A program made the position numbers and the translations under genes. The notes under the pieces are model-generated. The model searched no databases. It saw nothing but the letters and a program-made list of their open reading frames with translations, and was not told the origin of the DNA. 64,000 nt of DNA, from positions 46,212,925 to 46,276,924 of the forward strand of contig OY821772.1 in the NCBI GenBank assembly GCA_963682175.1. The letters are read 5' to 3'. The stretch is from Triglochin maritima (lineage: Eukaryota; Streptophyta; Magnoliopsida; Alismatales; Juncaginaceae). This document shows positions 1-11,539 of this stretch, piece by piece; position 1 is the stretch's first letter, and each line of letters starts with the position of its first letter.

Positions 1-753
1 TAAACCACAAGACGTATATGATACTATTAAGATGTCAATATCCTAGAGCTCAAGAGAAAAGGTTTAGCTATTGCACGTATTGGGTAATTTTAGGACTTTT
101 CCTAACTTATACAAATTCACTATAGCTTATTGTGTGGGTCGCAATACTCTCGAAAAAAGTGTTGCGATAAGAGAACTAGTGAGATGGAATGGGGCTCTGT
201 AGTGGATGAAAAGATACAGTAGCAAATGAGATCTAGTCACGTATTTCACCATTAGTGGATATTATATATATATGACGTAGAATCTTTGGAGTAGGTTTTT
301 CATGGTACTTTCTCAGATGTTTAATTTATCATACCTGAAATTAATGTGCTCTTACTTGGGTTCTTACCAGATTAAACCAAACCCAATCAGTCTTTTGGAT
401 AATTTCTTTTACTTTTCAGCATGTCATCATAAAACGTGTGCATGATATGGGATGTAGATAAAGATGTCACTTTGCAGTTAATTTAAAACCAATAAAGACA
501 CAAATACTAATACGTTCGCCTATATAAACCACAAGACGTATATGATACTATTAAGATGTCAATATCCTAGAGCTCAAGAGAAAAGGTTTAGCTATTGCAC
601 GTATTGGGTAATTTTAGGACTTTTCCTAACTTATACAAATTCACTATAGCTTATTGTGTGGGTCGCAATACTCTCGAAAAAAGTGTTGCGATAAGAGAAC
701 TAGTGAGATGGAATGGGGCTCTGTAGTGGATGAAAAGATACAGTAGCAAATGA
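1..753. repeat. 229-bp direct repeat, 524-bp period
   Basis: Bases 1-229 recur at 525-753, apparently without mismatch, which is what a tandem duplication of a roughly 524-bp unit truncated by the window edge would give. The copies diverge right after position 229/753. No coding content is visible. The lack of differences by eye points to a recent duplication or an assembly artefact. Confidence 0.9.
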
Positions 754-1131
754 TGAATGGCCAATTTTCATATGCTTATCTAGTTAGTACTCATAGTAGT
801 CACATAAAACAAATGAAATCATTTTGAAGTTTGAGAACTAGTGGCTTGGACTCTCTAGTAAACAAACATGATCATTAGCTAATGCTGAACGCAAAGGTAC
901 GACTACAACTTCCAAATCTTTCGTATACTTATCTAGTTATATAACAAAACTCATTCTTTTAGGTCTTCATTGCATGCTAAAATCCTAACCCATCTGAGAT
1001 TTCCAGCATAGGGAAAACTACTTTACTTCAGCATCATAATAAATTGTGTAGACATTTTATGTAAAAGCACAGTAGACATTACCACCAACACTAAAAAGAA
1101 ATGCCACAAGGAAAAGGAAATGGTGAGTTAC

Positions 1132-3189
1132 CCAATCTGTCGAACATAACTGAGATAATTTGGAAAGACATATTCCATACGTTAAAATATTTATATCCAA
1201 GCAGTGCTTCCATTGTTTCACATATTTTTTCAATGGTTGATAAATCTGATCTCTTTGTCACTTCATTTTGAGTAAGAATGATCTGTTCTATGCCTTCATC
1301 TATCACACTTTGGTGGATGCAAGTGCTTATTAATCCCTTAAATGCCTCCACAGAAGCAAACACTGGTTCTTCTTGTGAACAAGCGAATATGTCTGTCAAC
1401 AGAAATAAAGAATGACAATTTGACTGGAAATTATATAGATTATAAAAACTAAATCATGTGGCTACGAAGGGCATAAATTCTTTGTTCTGATTTTAATTGT
1501 GATCGATTCTTTGTAAGCTAAAGCAAAAGGGCTACCTCCAAGTGCACTAAATATTAAGGGTAGCTTCAGAGCACTGGTGGATGTGTTGGAACCATTAATT
1601 TTCTTGATCGCAACATGCAGTAAACGAGCAACTGATGCGATGACATCGGCTGGATTTTCTTCACTGATATTAGACGATGCAAAAAAACATAATATGTCTA
1701 GCATGCACGCAGATGGCACTTCTACGGAAGAGTTGCGGCAGAGCACATGTAGGATTTCGACAATGGCCTTTGTGACAATGGGTTGTTTTATGACCAGGAG
1801 AGGCTTAAAAAACATGAGAATCTTAGTACTACACCTATTTGACATGATGAGAAGAGTGTTCTTTAGAGCATTCAAGACAAACAAAACTTCCCAAACTCCT
1901 CTGCGCAGTTGCACTCCATTTATATCAGCTAAATTTGATCCACGAGCAAGTGAGAGAAATTCATCAAAGACGGTTGCAATTTGCTCGCTCGCAGATGATA
2001 GCACTGGTGTCCCTTCAAAGCTTTGCAGAACATCATGAAGACAAGAATGAGCCTGCACCCTCACCTGCAAACAACACATAGGAACGATCTCGCTGTAAAA
2101 TCCTAGAGTAATATTAATCATGTTATAAGCACACCTTCATAGATAAAAGCATGTACACTCATAAAATGGGAAATAGATAGCATCAAGCCTCACCTTGAGA
2201 GTACTCAGGTTGATTTATGCGACATATAACTTGATGACAAAAAGAGTCAGGTCTAAATTTAAAGGAACATGATAATGTTGATCTCCATGTCATTCTCAAC
2301 GGAAGTTACATTGCCATGTACAATTGAAGTTAGCTAATGAGCAACAAAACTAAAAACAAAAATATGTGATTAGCATTTCAAATTTACAGGTAAAAAACCA
2401 TCAATGTTCTGTATTTAGGTCACAACCACCAGAAGAAGCATACATCTGACACGATGTAACACCAACTATTATGGCTTTTCTTTATAAAAAAATTTGATGG
2501 TCAGGACTGAAAATGTTCGATAAGTTTTGACGCTCAGATGTTATCCCAGGTATTGTTTTATTGGTCTAGGGAAAATGAATGTTTCGACTCCACGTAAGAC
2601 CAAACATATCATTACTAACATGAGACCGGTTAGTTCCACGTCCAAATTTTGAAATTTCGATCAACAGAGAAGTGAAATCAAATCGCATTACCTCGTCCCT
2701 TTTATCCGTGACGATACCAAGAAGAATCGTATACAAAGGCTGAACATGAGTCCAATTGGCTTTGTCTCCGCACATCAGCAATCCCCCAACACACCTCACT
2801 GCCGCCTTCGCCACACCATTGGAGACGTTCTCTCCCTCCAAAAACCCCTTCGCAGCGCATCCAATCCGAATGGCTGCGCTCCTGATCACGGCGGGCGACA
2901 CGGCCGGCACGAGGATAGCGAGAAAACCGAGTAGCGCCTCCAAGGTGGGGCTTTGGGAGGGGTAACAGTCCGGGGAGATGCGTTCTAGGGCGGCAATGGC
3001 GGAACCGAGGTAGGAGACGGGGCTCAGGGGGAGAGTACGTTGGGTGATATCATCCCTTAGGGTTTCGACGACGGCGCGGAGGTGGACGTCTATGTTCCGG
3101 TGGGAGAGCACGTGGGCGAGGTGGTCGTTTTGTTGGTCTTCTTCCCCGTCGACCTCCATCGTTTGGGGTTCGTCTATTTCCATCGTCAT
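1132..3189 (-). CDS. RRP12-like protein (NUC173/ARM-repeat), 5' part, continues past left edge
   Basis: Three exons fit: 3189-2692 (phase 0), 2064-1536 (phase 1) and 1392-1132 (phase 1), about 429 residues. The start at 3189 (MTMEIDEPQ) follows a TATA-like box by about 60 bp; an upstream in-frame ATG gives an unlikely leader. The protein reads as helical ARM/HEAT sequence. The stretch across the first junction (LLGIVTDKRDEV, then RVQAHSCLHDVLQSFEGTP) is typical of plant RRP12-like proteins with a NUC173 domain. Yeast RRP12 is a nucleolar factor for small- and large-subunit ribosome export, so that role is inferred here. The last donor (1131-1130) is intact and phase 1, but I found no continuing exon in 1-1100. 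RRP12 proteins are much longer, so the gene either continues left of the window or is truncated. Assignment is from remembered family features, not a search. Confidence 0.75.
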
Positions 3190-3246
3190 CGCCAAGCTAC
3201 GTCTGTCGTGAGATTGGTCTGTAGCTTGTAGGGTTTGTTCTTCCCG

Positions 3247-3256
3247 GTATTTATAG
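3247..3256 (-). promoter_or_regulatory. TATA-like box of the RRP12-like gene
   Basis: On the minus strand the sequence reads GCTATAAATACC about 60 bp upstream of the chosen ATG (3189), a normal distance for a plant TATA box and a short 5' UTR. It supports the 3189 start over the upstream in-frame ATG at 3333. Confidence 0.5.
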
Positions 3257-4031
3257 CATTTTATTTTTTGGGAAAAAAATTCGGAATGTTTTATTAAAAA
3301 ATAAGAATGAGAAATTATAAAAATGCAAAACATTTGAAAGTTCGTCGAATTACAAACTTTCCACTAAAACGCGACAGATAGGGGTTTTAGTGGTACGAAA
3401 AGTTACAAAAAATAATTTTCAAAATCAAACGGAAAGTAGAAGAAAACTGAATTCAATATAAAATCGTTTTTCTTTGATCGGATTTTGTTGTTTGTGTCTG
3501 TTTCTGGAATCCAACAGAAAACAGATTTTGTTGTTTGTGTATGTCACTGAAATTCAACAAAATACAAATCACGTTATTTGTGCATATAATAAAAAATATG
3601 AGAAACTTTATAGTTAGAGTTTAATTTATAAATAAAAATATGTTGCTCTAATCTTAATAATATTACAATCCAAACAACATTTAATTTATAAATGAAAATT
3701 TGTGGTTTTAATCTCAACGATTTGTCGATTGTCAAAATAACATACCACACAAACAATTGACAATTGACACTCCAAAATATTTAATAATTACTATTAAATC
3801 ACAAAATTATTATTAAATATTAGGAAACCACGTTACATATTAGATAAACTGAAATCGGAAATAATACATTCAAAATTACGAAACAACAGTACATATTACA
3901 TCAACTTTACGTCGAAATAGTACATTAAAAATTACGTTAAACCATTTTCAAACCGCTCCTCGTCCGTAGTGTAGTCATATATGCCTGATTAAATCACCTT
4001 TCATATCCAAATGTCAATTCCTGTCACGCAA

Positions 4032-5249
4032 TCAATCTTGATTGGCAAAAAACTCGTGAATATTTGTTATACGATCGGTCGAATATTGCATTGATTCCTC
4101 CTCAGAAGTTTCAGGTCGATCTTCCATAAATTCGCGAATATCTCCAAAATTAGCGTAACAGTCGTGTTCGTCCTCCACTATCACGTTATGCATAATGATG
4201 CAAGTTGTCATTATTTTGGATAGTACGTCCTTACTCCAGGCAATAGTCGGGTTTCTAATAATCACAAACCTAGTTTGCAACACTCCGAAAACACGTTCTA
4301 CATCTTTACGCGTTGCCTCCTGGACTTCAGCAATAACCTGTGATTGGAGGTTTAAGGGTGAATGATGGATGGGATGAAGGGGGCTCACTGTGGATAAATA
4401 TCATCAGTAAGATAGTATCCCATATCTATTGAACATCATTTACCTCACAAGTGGAGCTCGACCTTCTAGTATGTCGTCGAAAATCGAAGATTGTTGCTGG
4501 AAGTTCAAGTCATTGGATGAACTCGGTATTCCAAAAAATGAGTGTTAGATCCATAAGTCGTACAATGCCACCGCCTTAAGGATAAGAGTTGTTTTCCCAG
4601 CACGCCCTTGATGTTGTCCCCTCCAAGAAGTCAGACAGTTTTTTTCACTCTCACTGCATACAATTGATACTCCCCCATCATACTTGAGAAACATGTTGCT
4701 CACCAACATAAAGTAGTCATGTCAAGTCATTTGCAGTTGGCCACCGTAAATACTCATCACCGAAGTTGTTAATAACACCTTCGCAGAAATTAAGGAGGGC
4801 ATTTCTGCATGTTGTCGCACTCGTTCGTAGATACTCATCGATCCCATCAACGCCCACGCCATAGGCTAGCATTCGCATTGCTGTCGTGGTTTTTTGTAAG
4901 CCTGAAATGCTCATTCTACCAGTTGCGTCTGGTGTTCGTTGGAAGAATACATCAGATGTTTCAATGACATTGGAAATGTACAGAAAGACATGTTTTCGCA
5001 TCCGAAATCTTCTCCTAAAAAGAGTATCAGAATACACATGATTGTCAGAAAAATAATCGGTCATAAGGCGTCTATAACCAAGCTCATGATCTCTATCTGA
5101 GTTCGTCGTTCTCTTTCGACACTACCTAGGGCGTGTGCTCCTTTTGTACACAACCCGAGCGGCCAACTCAACAGCACGGTCCATCAGATCGAATGTCTCA
5201 TCCAAGTTGTCGTCGTCGGATTTTGAACTATTAGTCTATTAGACGACAT
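4032..5249 (-). pseudogene. Harbinger (HARBI1/ALP1-like, DDE_4) transposase relic
   Basis: Fragments collinear with the B transposase: an N-terminal part (5249-5064, with a stop), a long piece at 5064-4717 (YSDTLFRRRFRMRKHVF... DATGRMSISGLQK), a badly broken middle, and a C-terminal piece at 4388-4032 (RKDVERVFGVLQ... IMHNVIVEDE). The family is a DDE-type nuclease. Here the region of the first catalytic aspartate reads INCM rather than IDCM, and several stops and frameshifts interrupt the catalytic core. It is older than the B copy: many more substitutions and stops. No product is expected. Confidence 0.85.
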
Positions 5250-5359
5250 TAAGAAAAGAAGTTAATAAGGAGTGAAGAATTTAAGGAGATGTGAGGTGTT
5301 AAGGAGATAAATATAGGTATTTATAGTTGGAAGTAGATAGAGGTATCTGTTGCACAGTT

Positions 5360-8300
5360 TGTTGGATTTTTGGTCTTAATCTATGTTTTGATGATTTAAT
5401 CGATTTAATCAATCTAATCTTAATTATAATCAATTTAGAGTAGCACAAATTATGCATAACATATATATTGTATTGTGCTAACTTCTACAGGTGATCAAGA
5501 CTCAAGTAAGAAAGGAATTCAGGTTAAGTCATGTAATCAAGCTATTGAAGACATGTAATTTCTATTTCTTTAGAGTCTTGGGGATTTTGTGTACTTGAGC
5601 ATGCAAGAGTTAAAAACCACCTAAACACACACTACGTTCCTTATAAAAGTCACACAAATCTCATAACATTTGGACTTCAATAGGTCACCTAAACTTAGAT
5701 CGGAAAACACTAAAACTTGAACTGTCTGAGCGAAATCGGTCGACCGAACTAGTTCCTAGTTCGACCGATTGGATCAGTTAATCAATTAGCCAATAGTGTC
5801 AAACCGGTTGACTGTTGCGTGCATGTTGTTCAATCGTTTAGACGTGTCTTGTCATCAGTAAAGTTGTCTTATTATACCAACGGTTGTATTCGTATAAACT
5901 TAACAAAACTCCAAAATACTTTGTCAATCGGTCGACCGTTCCAAGACTTGTTCTTGAACCCCAGAGTGCATGTTAGATTTCAGTCAACCGTTCCATCTTT
6001 TAGTTCAACCGTTAACGTAAGTGAATTTAACTTACAGTCAGCTCTCGTTTGGTCGTCCCCTGCTCGGTCGACTGTTTCATTTCTAGTATGTGTTGGACCC
6101 ATTTATGAACAACCTAGCGATCGACCGGTGGACCCGTTCGGTCAACCAAACTTGCCCAGAAAAAAATGTGTTGTAGTTTTCTGTTTTGTGTTTCTTGCAC
6201 AACTCTTCACCACACTTTGAAAGGAATGTGTTCTAAAAGTTTTACTTTTATATGTCAATTATTATGAATTGAATGTGCAAACATTTTATTCCTTGATTAT
6301 GGTATTCGTCTTTTGGAAGTGTTAAGAAAGAAGTGTTTGGTTCTTAACCGTAGAGCTCTAAAAGATAAGAGTTTACATAAATCAAAAGTTATTCACAATC
6401 ATGGCAATTAACATGGAACATTAATTACCGAGATAAGATTGTCGTGTTGGTCATCGATTGTTGTAGCTCTACAAATAATTGACGACGCAAGTATATAAAA
6501 GAGGAAAATATTACTTTTATATATTGAATAGACCTAACAAGTAAACCATTATGGAATTGTGTTTTCGTGTCATTAATGTTTTATTGTGTCTTGGATCCTA
6601 AGACATGAGACTTATATCTTTTCACTCAAGAAGTGCTTAATTTGATTATTGTCAAAAACTATCAATGAGTGTAGTGATAAAGACAATAGTTGGTTGAGCA
6701 TGACTTGTGCTGGAAAAAATAGCTAGTCAAACGATTATCATTGTCCCTCTTAATTGAGTGATGATATTAGTGGGCTCCTTGATAAAGTAAAATTATAATG
6801 CGCACAATGTAACTTGAGTTAAGTTACATAGTTATAATTAGCTTAGAGAGATCAAGAAATGAATATAATACAAAGATGACACATTTCTACTTTGTATATA
6901 TTCTTAATATCATGAGGAAACGGACAGACACAAGTGGTGCACTTACATCACTAAATAGATCGTGTTTTGGTTCGGGTGGAACAAATACATCTATGCTAAT
7001 TGGGTAACTATAATGTGTAGCTAGATATATACCGCTTATAATTTGAGATATTAAGTGTCTAATATCGCTGTCAATTTGGCTTAGATCCTCCTATAGGTCA
7101 CACCACAAAACTGGGAAACAAGTGGCTTGATTTTGAGTTCATATGATGTGTCGGTTTCATATGAAAAAGGAACACATGTGGTGAATCAATAAAATCAATA
7201 TGTCTTCAAAATTGACATAATTAGAATCATAATAAATTCATATGATGTGTATATATTATAGGGTGTAATAATTTAATATTACATAGGATAATATATTACA
7301 TAAGATGTGAATTTGCTAAAACCCTTAAAAGATCAAAATTTATTGGAAATAAATCCAAAATTCGACAAAGGCGAAATCGGGGTCAAACACGGTGAACCGT
7401 TCAGGGTTCGGTCGACCGGGGTATCTTCGGATCGGTTAACCGAATGGGGAACGAGTAAGCGCAATTGGTTGACCGAAATTGTCTAGATTGTCTGGACAAT
7501 CGGGTTCTGTTAACCGAGTGTGTGCGGTCAACCGAGAAAGAGTATTTCGGTAGACCGAAGGTGACACGGTCATCCGATGACTATGCTCCAGGAGAAATTT
7601 TGGTGAGTCAACGGTCGACCGAAGAGAATACGTGGTTCGTCCGAATTTTTCCAGAGATTTTTTCTCATGTGGATTCAGTCGACCGTCTAGCTCACGGTTC
7701 ACTGAACATGTGTTATCACTGAACAGTTCGGTGGACCGAACAGTACGATTTCTACCTGAATTATTAAGAGATTAATGAGATCATAAGTGGATTAATTCCA
7801 TATTTAATTAAAACATTTTTAGGGTGCTTATTTGGAAATTAGAGATTAATTTTAGGAGAGAATAAACAAAGGATCGTGGCTAAAGAATAGTTATTGATAA
7901 TGATGTTTTGGGAGCCTATAAATAGACACATCCTCCTGCTTGTTTATGTTAATGAAAAAATTCTTTCTCTCATTAATCTCTCATCTAATCACCACGAAAA
8001 TCTCTTATTAATTTTGAGTTTAGGAGATTGAAATCCCAGGAACTCAAAGATGGGTTATTAGCTGGATTCTAAGCCTTATTAGAGATTGATTGACTAACTT
8101 ATTTATCTCTAATATTGTTTAGAGTTTGGTGAACACTTGGAGGCAAATCGGTGGAAATTCTACGAGCAACGCGACTCCGGATCTTCAAAAACATTTTAGA
8201 GAATCTTTTACGTATGATCTCTGTTTGTGGTTTATTTTAATAAATGTAGGGTTACATAATATTAGAATGAACACAAAGTAATGTATATAAAAATTGTTGG

Positions 8301-8955
8301 AAGTATGAAATTGATCATGTATGCATGTATTAATTTTTTTTAAATATATACATACATATGGACACGAAATCCTACACACTTAACCCCAACGGCTATAACC
8401 TTCCTAGAGCTTATAAATAGAGGTTCCTCAACCTTGTTTACAAAACTCTCCAACTACTATTTGCCTCCTATACTAGAGAGATCATTCCAAACACTCAAAG
8501 TTTTCATTTTCACACTCTAGTCTTAATTCTCATCTTACTTAAGTGTGCTCAAAGTTAGAGTGTCATACTCTTGGTTACTAGTTGCCTTCAAGAAGTTGTA
8601 AAGGTTTCGGTGAACGTCCAAAGCATACCTCTCGGATGTGAGAGGAGGAGTCAAGCTCGACAAGTGTTGTTTGCGAGCTTGAAGATTGTAAAGGTGTTGT
8701 CTCCTAGCCTGGAACGGGGAGAAGATAGTGAAGTTGTGAGGGGAGATTGGTGATTTGAGCGGAGTTTGCAAAAGAGGACTAACACCCAGGTATGGGTGTC
8801 GAACCTCTATAAAACGTCGTCTTCTTTTGTGGTTTACCTATTTCCTTCCCTTATTTACTTGCTTAGTTTTATTCCGTTGTACATTCTTGTTTGTTTAAGC
8901 TAGTATGTAATTAACCTTAAAAGTGATTAGAATCAGGAGTCATAACGATCATACA
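5360..8955. mobile_element. LTR-type insertion (probable solo LTR with a nested insert)
   Basis: It starts TGTTGGATTT at 5360, ends ...ATACA at 8955, and is flanked by cagtt (5355-5359) and caatt (8956-8960), a 5-bp target duplication with one mismatch. It interrupts Harbinger element A. Its first 150 bp and its last 550 bp (TATA at about 8413, then a U5-like part to 8955) match the solo LTR at 41905-43414, which is only 1510 bp long. The extra 2.1 kb is therefore best explained by a second insertion inside it. The left part holds several CGGTCGACCG-like palindromes (5740-6140). No gag or pol homology is visible. Confidence 0.75.
6200..8340. mobile_element. Probable second LTR-like insert nested in the first (limits approximate)
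   Basis: This stretch has no counterpart in the related solo LTR at 41905-43414. It carries its own cluster of GGTCGACC-type palindromes (7390-7740) and its own TATA-like box (CCTATAAATAGACAC near 7916), so it looks like the U3-R-U5 of another LTR family. I could not find matching target duplications, so both limits are estimates. Confidence 0.45.
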
Positions 8956-8960
8956 CAATT

Positions 8961-9050
8961 CACGCGTGAATGCACAGTATAAGTGTGACTACATATTGCA
9001 TGCGTGATTGAACCGTACAAGCGTGATTACACAGTGCACACGTGATTGAA
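8961..9050. repeat. Upstream motif array of element A, 19-bp period
   Basis: Five GTGA cores start at 8966, 8985, 9004, 9023 and 9042, exactly 19 bp apart, four of them within a CGTGA(T/A)-type context. The array lies between the transposase start and the right terminus once the LTR insertion is discounted, the same place as the array in element B. Confidence 0.8.
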
Positions 9051-9129
9051 CAGAACAATAATCAAAATTATTACCCCCACATTAATCAAAAATACCCAAT
9101 ACATTATCAATTCTCTTTAATAACAAATC

Positions 9130-9276
9130 CCCCACTAAATTAAAACAATAAAAAAATGCCAAGGGGGGGGGGGGGGGGGGACACATGCCTCCCACCCTAG
9201 GGCACCTCAGGTGGCTGACCGGGACGCCCAGAGGCCGCTCGAGCACCCAGGCACACCCTCCCCGTTAACTATGCTC
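9130..9276. repeat. GC-rich right terminus of element A with a G18 tract
   Basis: The segment holds 18 consecutive Gs (9163-9180), then C-rich, hairpin-prone sequence ending at the terminus CCCCGTTAACTATGCTC. The equivalent place in B reads GGAGGGGGACATGTG, so the homopolymer is an expansion at a conserved site. Confidence 0.75.
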
Positions 9277-9279
9277 TCA

Positions 9280-10250
9280 GAAGGTAAAATCATGAAAGCA
9301 GAAAACCGAGAAACCAAGTGATGATTATATTATCTCATATTACATGGGACTCAAATCATGACGTAAATCAAGCATTGAAACTGGACCATAACTAAATCAT
9401 TTGAGTTTAACTAAAACACATCGCAAATTGAGGTTGGAACAAAATTCAGTGAATCCAAGTGAAATCACACTTACTTATCAACAAAAACATCAACTCACCC
9501 AAGCTAAAATAACTGATATCCACACCACACATAAAAAAGCAAAATTATACAACGACGCGCAAATCTGACGCATTTTTGACGCTCCTGATGTGGCATCCGC
9601 GTGGCTACCAAGTCATCGTCCACATGAGTGCAGTGGATTCATCCAAATGACCTGGTACTAGTATTGTAGCAACGTCAAAACCGAATGTTGGTTTTCTTCA
9701 TCTTGTCTTGCATTTAATGCTAACAGATTGATGGTGATCGGTGCTTGAGTTTCTGCTTTCGTAGATTTAACTCCAAATACGAATTTCGTCCTTCTTCATG
9801 ATGAGTTTTACGCCTTCCTACGAAGTGGAGGCGAGTCTAAGCAAGATGATTCGTCGTTGAAATGTTCTCAGTTGAAATTTCCCTCTCCCCTTCCCTTCCC
9901 TATGTTGGACTTTGAGAGTCCCTAAATTTTTTTCGAAGTTATGAATTGTAATTTTGTTTGGGTTGTGGATGGAACTGAAATTTGTTGTGTGGAGTGTACA
10001 AGTTTGAATCTAAATTTGTTTGATAAGTACTTGAAAAATTCTAACTTTGTATTTGTAGTGTTTTCAAGAGTTATGAATGATTTGTCACTTTCTTTTGTCC
10101 AGCATTCTTCTTATTTGTAATGATTTTGTCCAAGAGTTATAAATGAATTACCTATTTTTGTTTGTGAGTTTCCAAGACATTATATGTCTAATTTGTGCTT
10201 TGAATGATAGAATCAGTACAGAATTGTGTTCAAATTATGTCTAGAATCGT
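9280..10250. other. Intergenic, no gene seen
   Basis: Ordinary AT-rich sequence with short pyrimidine-rich stretches. No open frame with coding character, no terminal repeats and no RNA gene were recognised. Confidence 0.5.
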
Positions 10251-10254
10251 GTCC

Positions 10255-10640
10255 AGAATCAGCCTGGACTATATTTGGATGAGTCTGGACGGAAATTGGA
10301 CAAAATTTGGACGAGTCTGGACAGAATTTGGACGAGTCTGGACATAATAATGTGGACGAGTCTGGGCAGAATTTGGACAAGTCGAGACCAGTTTGGACGA
10401 ATTTGAACGAATGTGGACAAGTCTAGACGAATGTGGATGATTATGGAGAAGTCTAGACAAATTTGGATGAATGTGGACGAGTCTGGATGAATTTGGATGA
10501 ATGTGGACGAATATGGATGAGTTTGCATGAGTGTGGATGAATATGGACGAATGTGGACGAGTCTGGACATAATTTAGACGAGTTCGGACAGAATATTAGG
10601 TGACGAATCTGAACTACTCTGGACGAATATGAATACATTC
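10255..10640. repeat. 10-bp minisatellite (tggacga family)
   Basis: About 38 imperfect decamers in a row, alternating AGTCTGGACG and AATNTGGAYG types, with a few insertions. Open frames on the minus strand (rich in HIRPYSST-like repeats) are a by-product of the repeat and not evidence for a gene. The flanks are non-repetitive. Confidence 0.85.
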
Positions 10641-10644
10641 TGGA

Positions 10645-11445
10645 CTGACTTTGGACACGATTTTGGAGGGATAACAATTTATGTCTCCATGTATCTTCTA
10701 AAAATCTAAACCTTACAATGAAATGATTCAAACTCTTAAACACAATTTGACAACTCCCTGTACATTACATTGTAGCTCGAAATTGACAATCGATTATGCA
10801 AGGTTATGACTGTCACATACGTTGCACGAGATCTGTTTTGCGTGGATTTTGAGCGTGGCTAAATCCGGAGAAAGAAAAACTAGCTACCCGTGCAATGCCC
10901 GATGGGTTCTTTAACATTGATCGTTACACGAGATAATTAATGATGGAAGACCACAGAGCTGCAATGGAGTAAAAATTGTTTGAAAATTTGGTCCTTGATT
11001 CAACTGCAAAGTTATTATTTGTAAGATTGTAAATAAAAAATTTTAAGGTCTTTTCAGATTGCGCATATGTATGATGACTTTGCTTGCTCAACTGGTTTTC
11101 CCTACCATTACATTTAATTTATTTGGTATCCAACAAATCAGCGTGAATTATCCGACTCAACTTACAACCATGAGATTAGCAATATACGTATCTCCTAGAG
11201 TTCTAAATAAAGGCTCTTATCATTATCTAAATCCAATGCTTAATGATATGTTAAAAATATTTATATTTGTTGATGACTTTAATACATAAACTTGAATCGA
11301 AGCACGAACTTGGACGTGGTATCATTCCATGGAATTAGATTTTTTCAAACAAAGGATTTATGGTTCCTATCTCGTGCATTTGAAATAAGCACCACAATCG
11401 AGTATTTTCAATTGTTGGATTGACTCATACGTCTTATACCCACCC
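10645..11445. other. Intergenic, no gene seen
   Basis: AT-rich sequence with only short chance frames (for example 11059-11289). No splice-supported or family-supported coding sequence was recognised. Confidence 0.5.
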
Positions 11446-11448
11446 GAC

Positions 11449-11535
11449 GTGTCAGTCGGGGGTCTCGCTCACCGGTGAGCGAGCCGCGTTCCACCTCGCT
11501 GTTGCGGTGGTGAGGTTGGCAATGACGGCTCCTAG
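11449..11535. repeat. GC-rich dispersed repeat with a 20-bp perfect palindrome
   Basis: Bases 11464-11483 (CTCGCTCACCGGTGAGCGAG) are a perfect inverted repeat inside a GC-rich island. A related, diverged copy lies at about 26168-26255 (GTCTCACTCCCCGGTGAGCG). It resembles the GC-rich subterminal part of a small non-autonomous DNA element, but I could not place terminal repeats. Confidence 0.55.
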
Positions 11536-11539
11536 AAGT

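Larger units (their letters stand above)
3770..9276 (-). mobile_element. PIF/Harbinger element A (transposase-type), split by an LTR insertion
   Basis: Homology to element B (57831-60042) runs from about 3770 through the transposase relic to 5359. It stops at the LTR insertion 5360-8955 and resumes at 8956-9276 with the same promoter-side motif array and GC-rich end. Skipping the insertion aligns A with B without a gap. The right terminus ends ...ATGCTC at 9276, whose complement begins GAGCATAGTTAACGGGG, close to B's right terminus GGGCACCCTTAACGGGG. It is followed by TCA, a decayed TAA/TTA-type target site. The left terminus expected near 3500-3600 is not recognisable. The element is clearly dead. 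Confidence 0.8.

Noticed and set aside
2746..2965. Plus-strand frames opposite RRP12-like exon 1
   Set aside because: Antisense shadows of a GC-rich coding exon with good splice sites on the other strand.
10259..10743. Open frames of about 100 codons on the minus strand
   Set aside because: They are created by the decamer repeat and encode only repeated HIRPYSST-like strings; no start, splice or family support.
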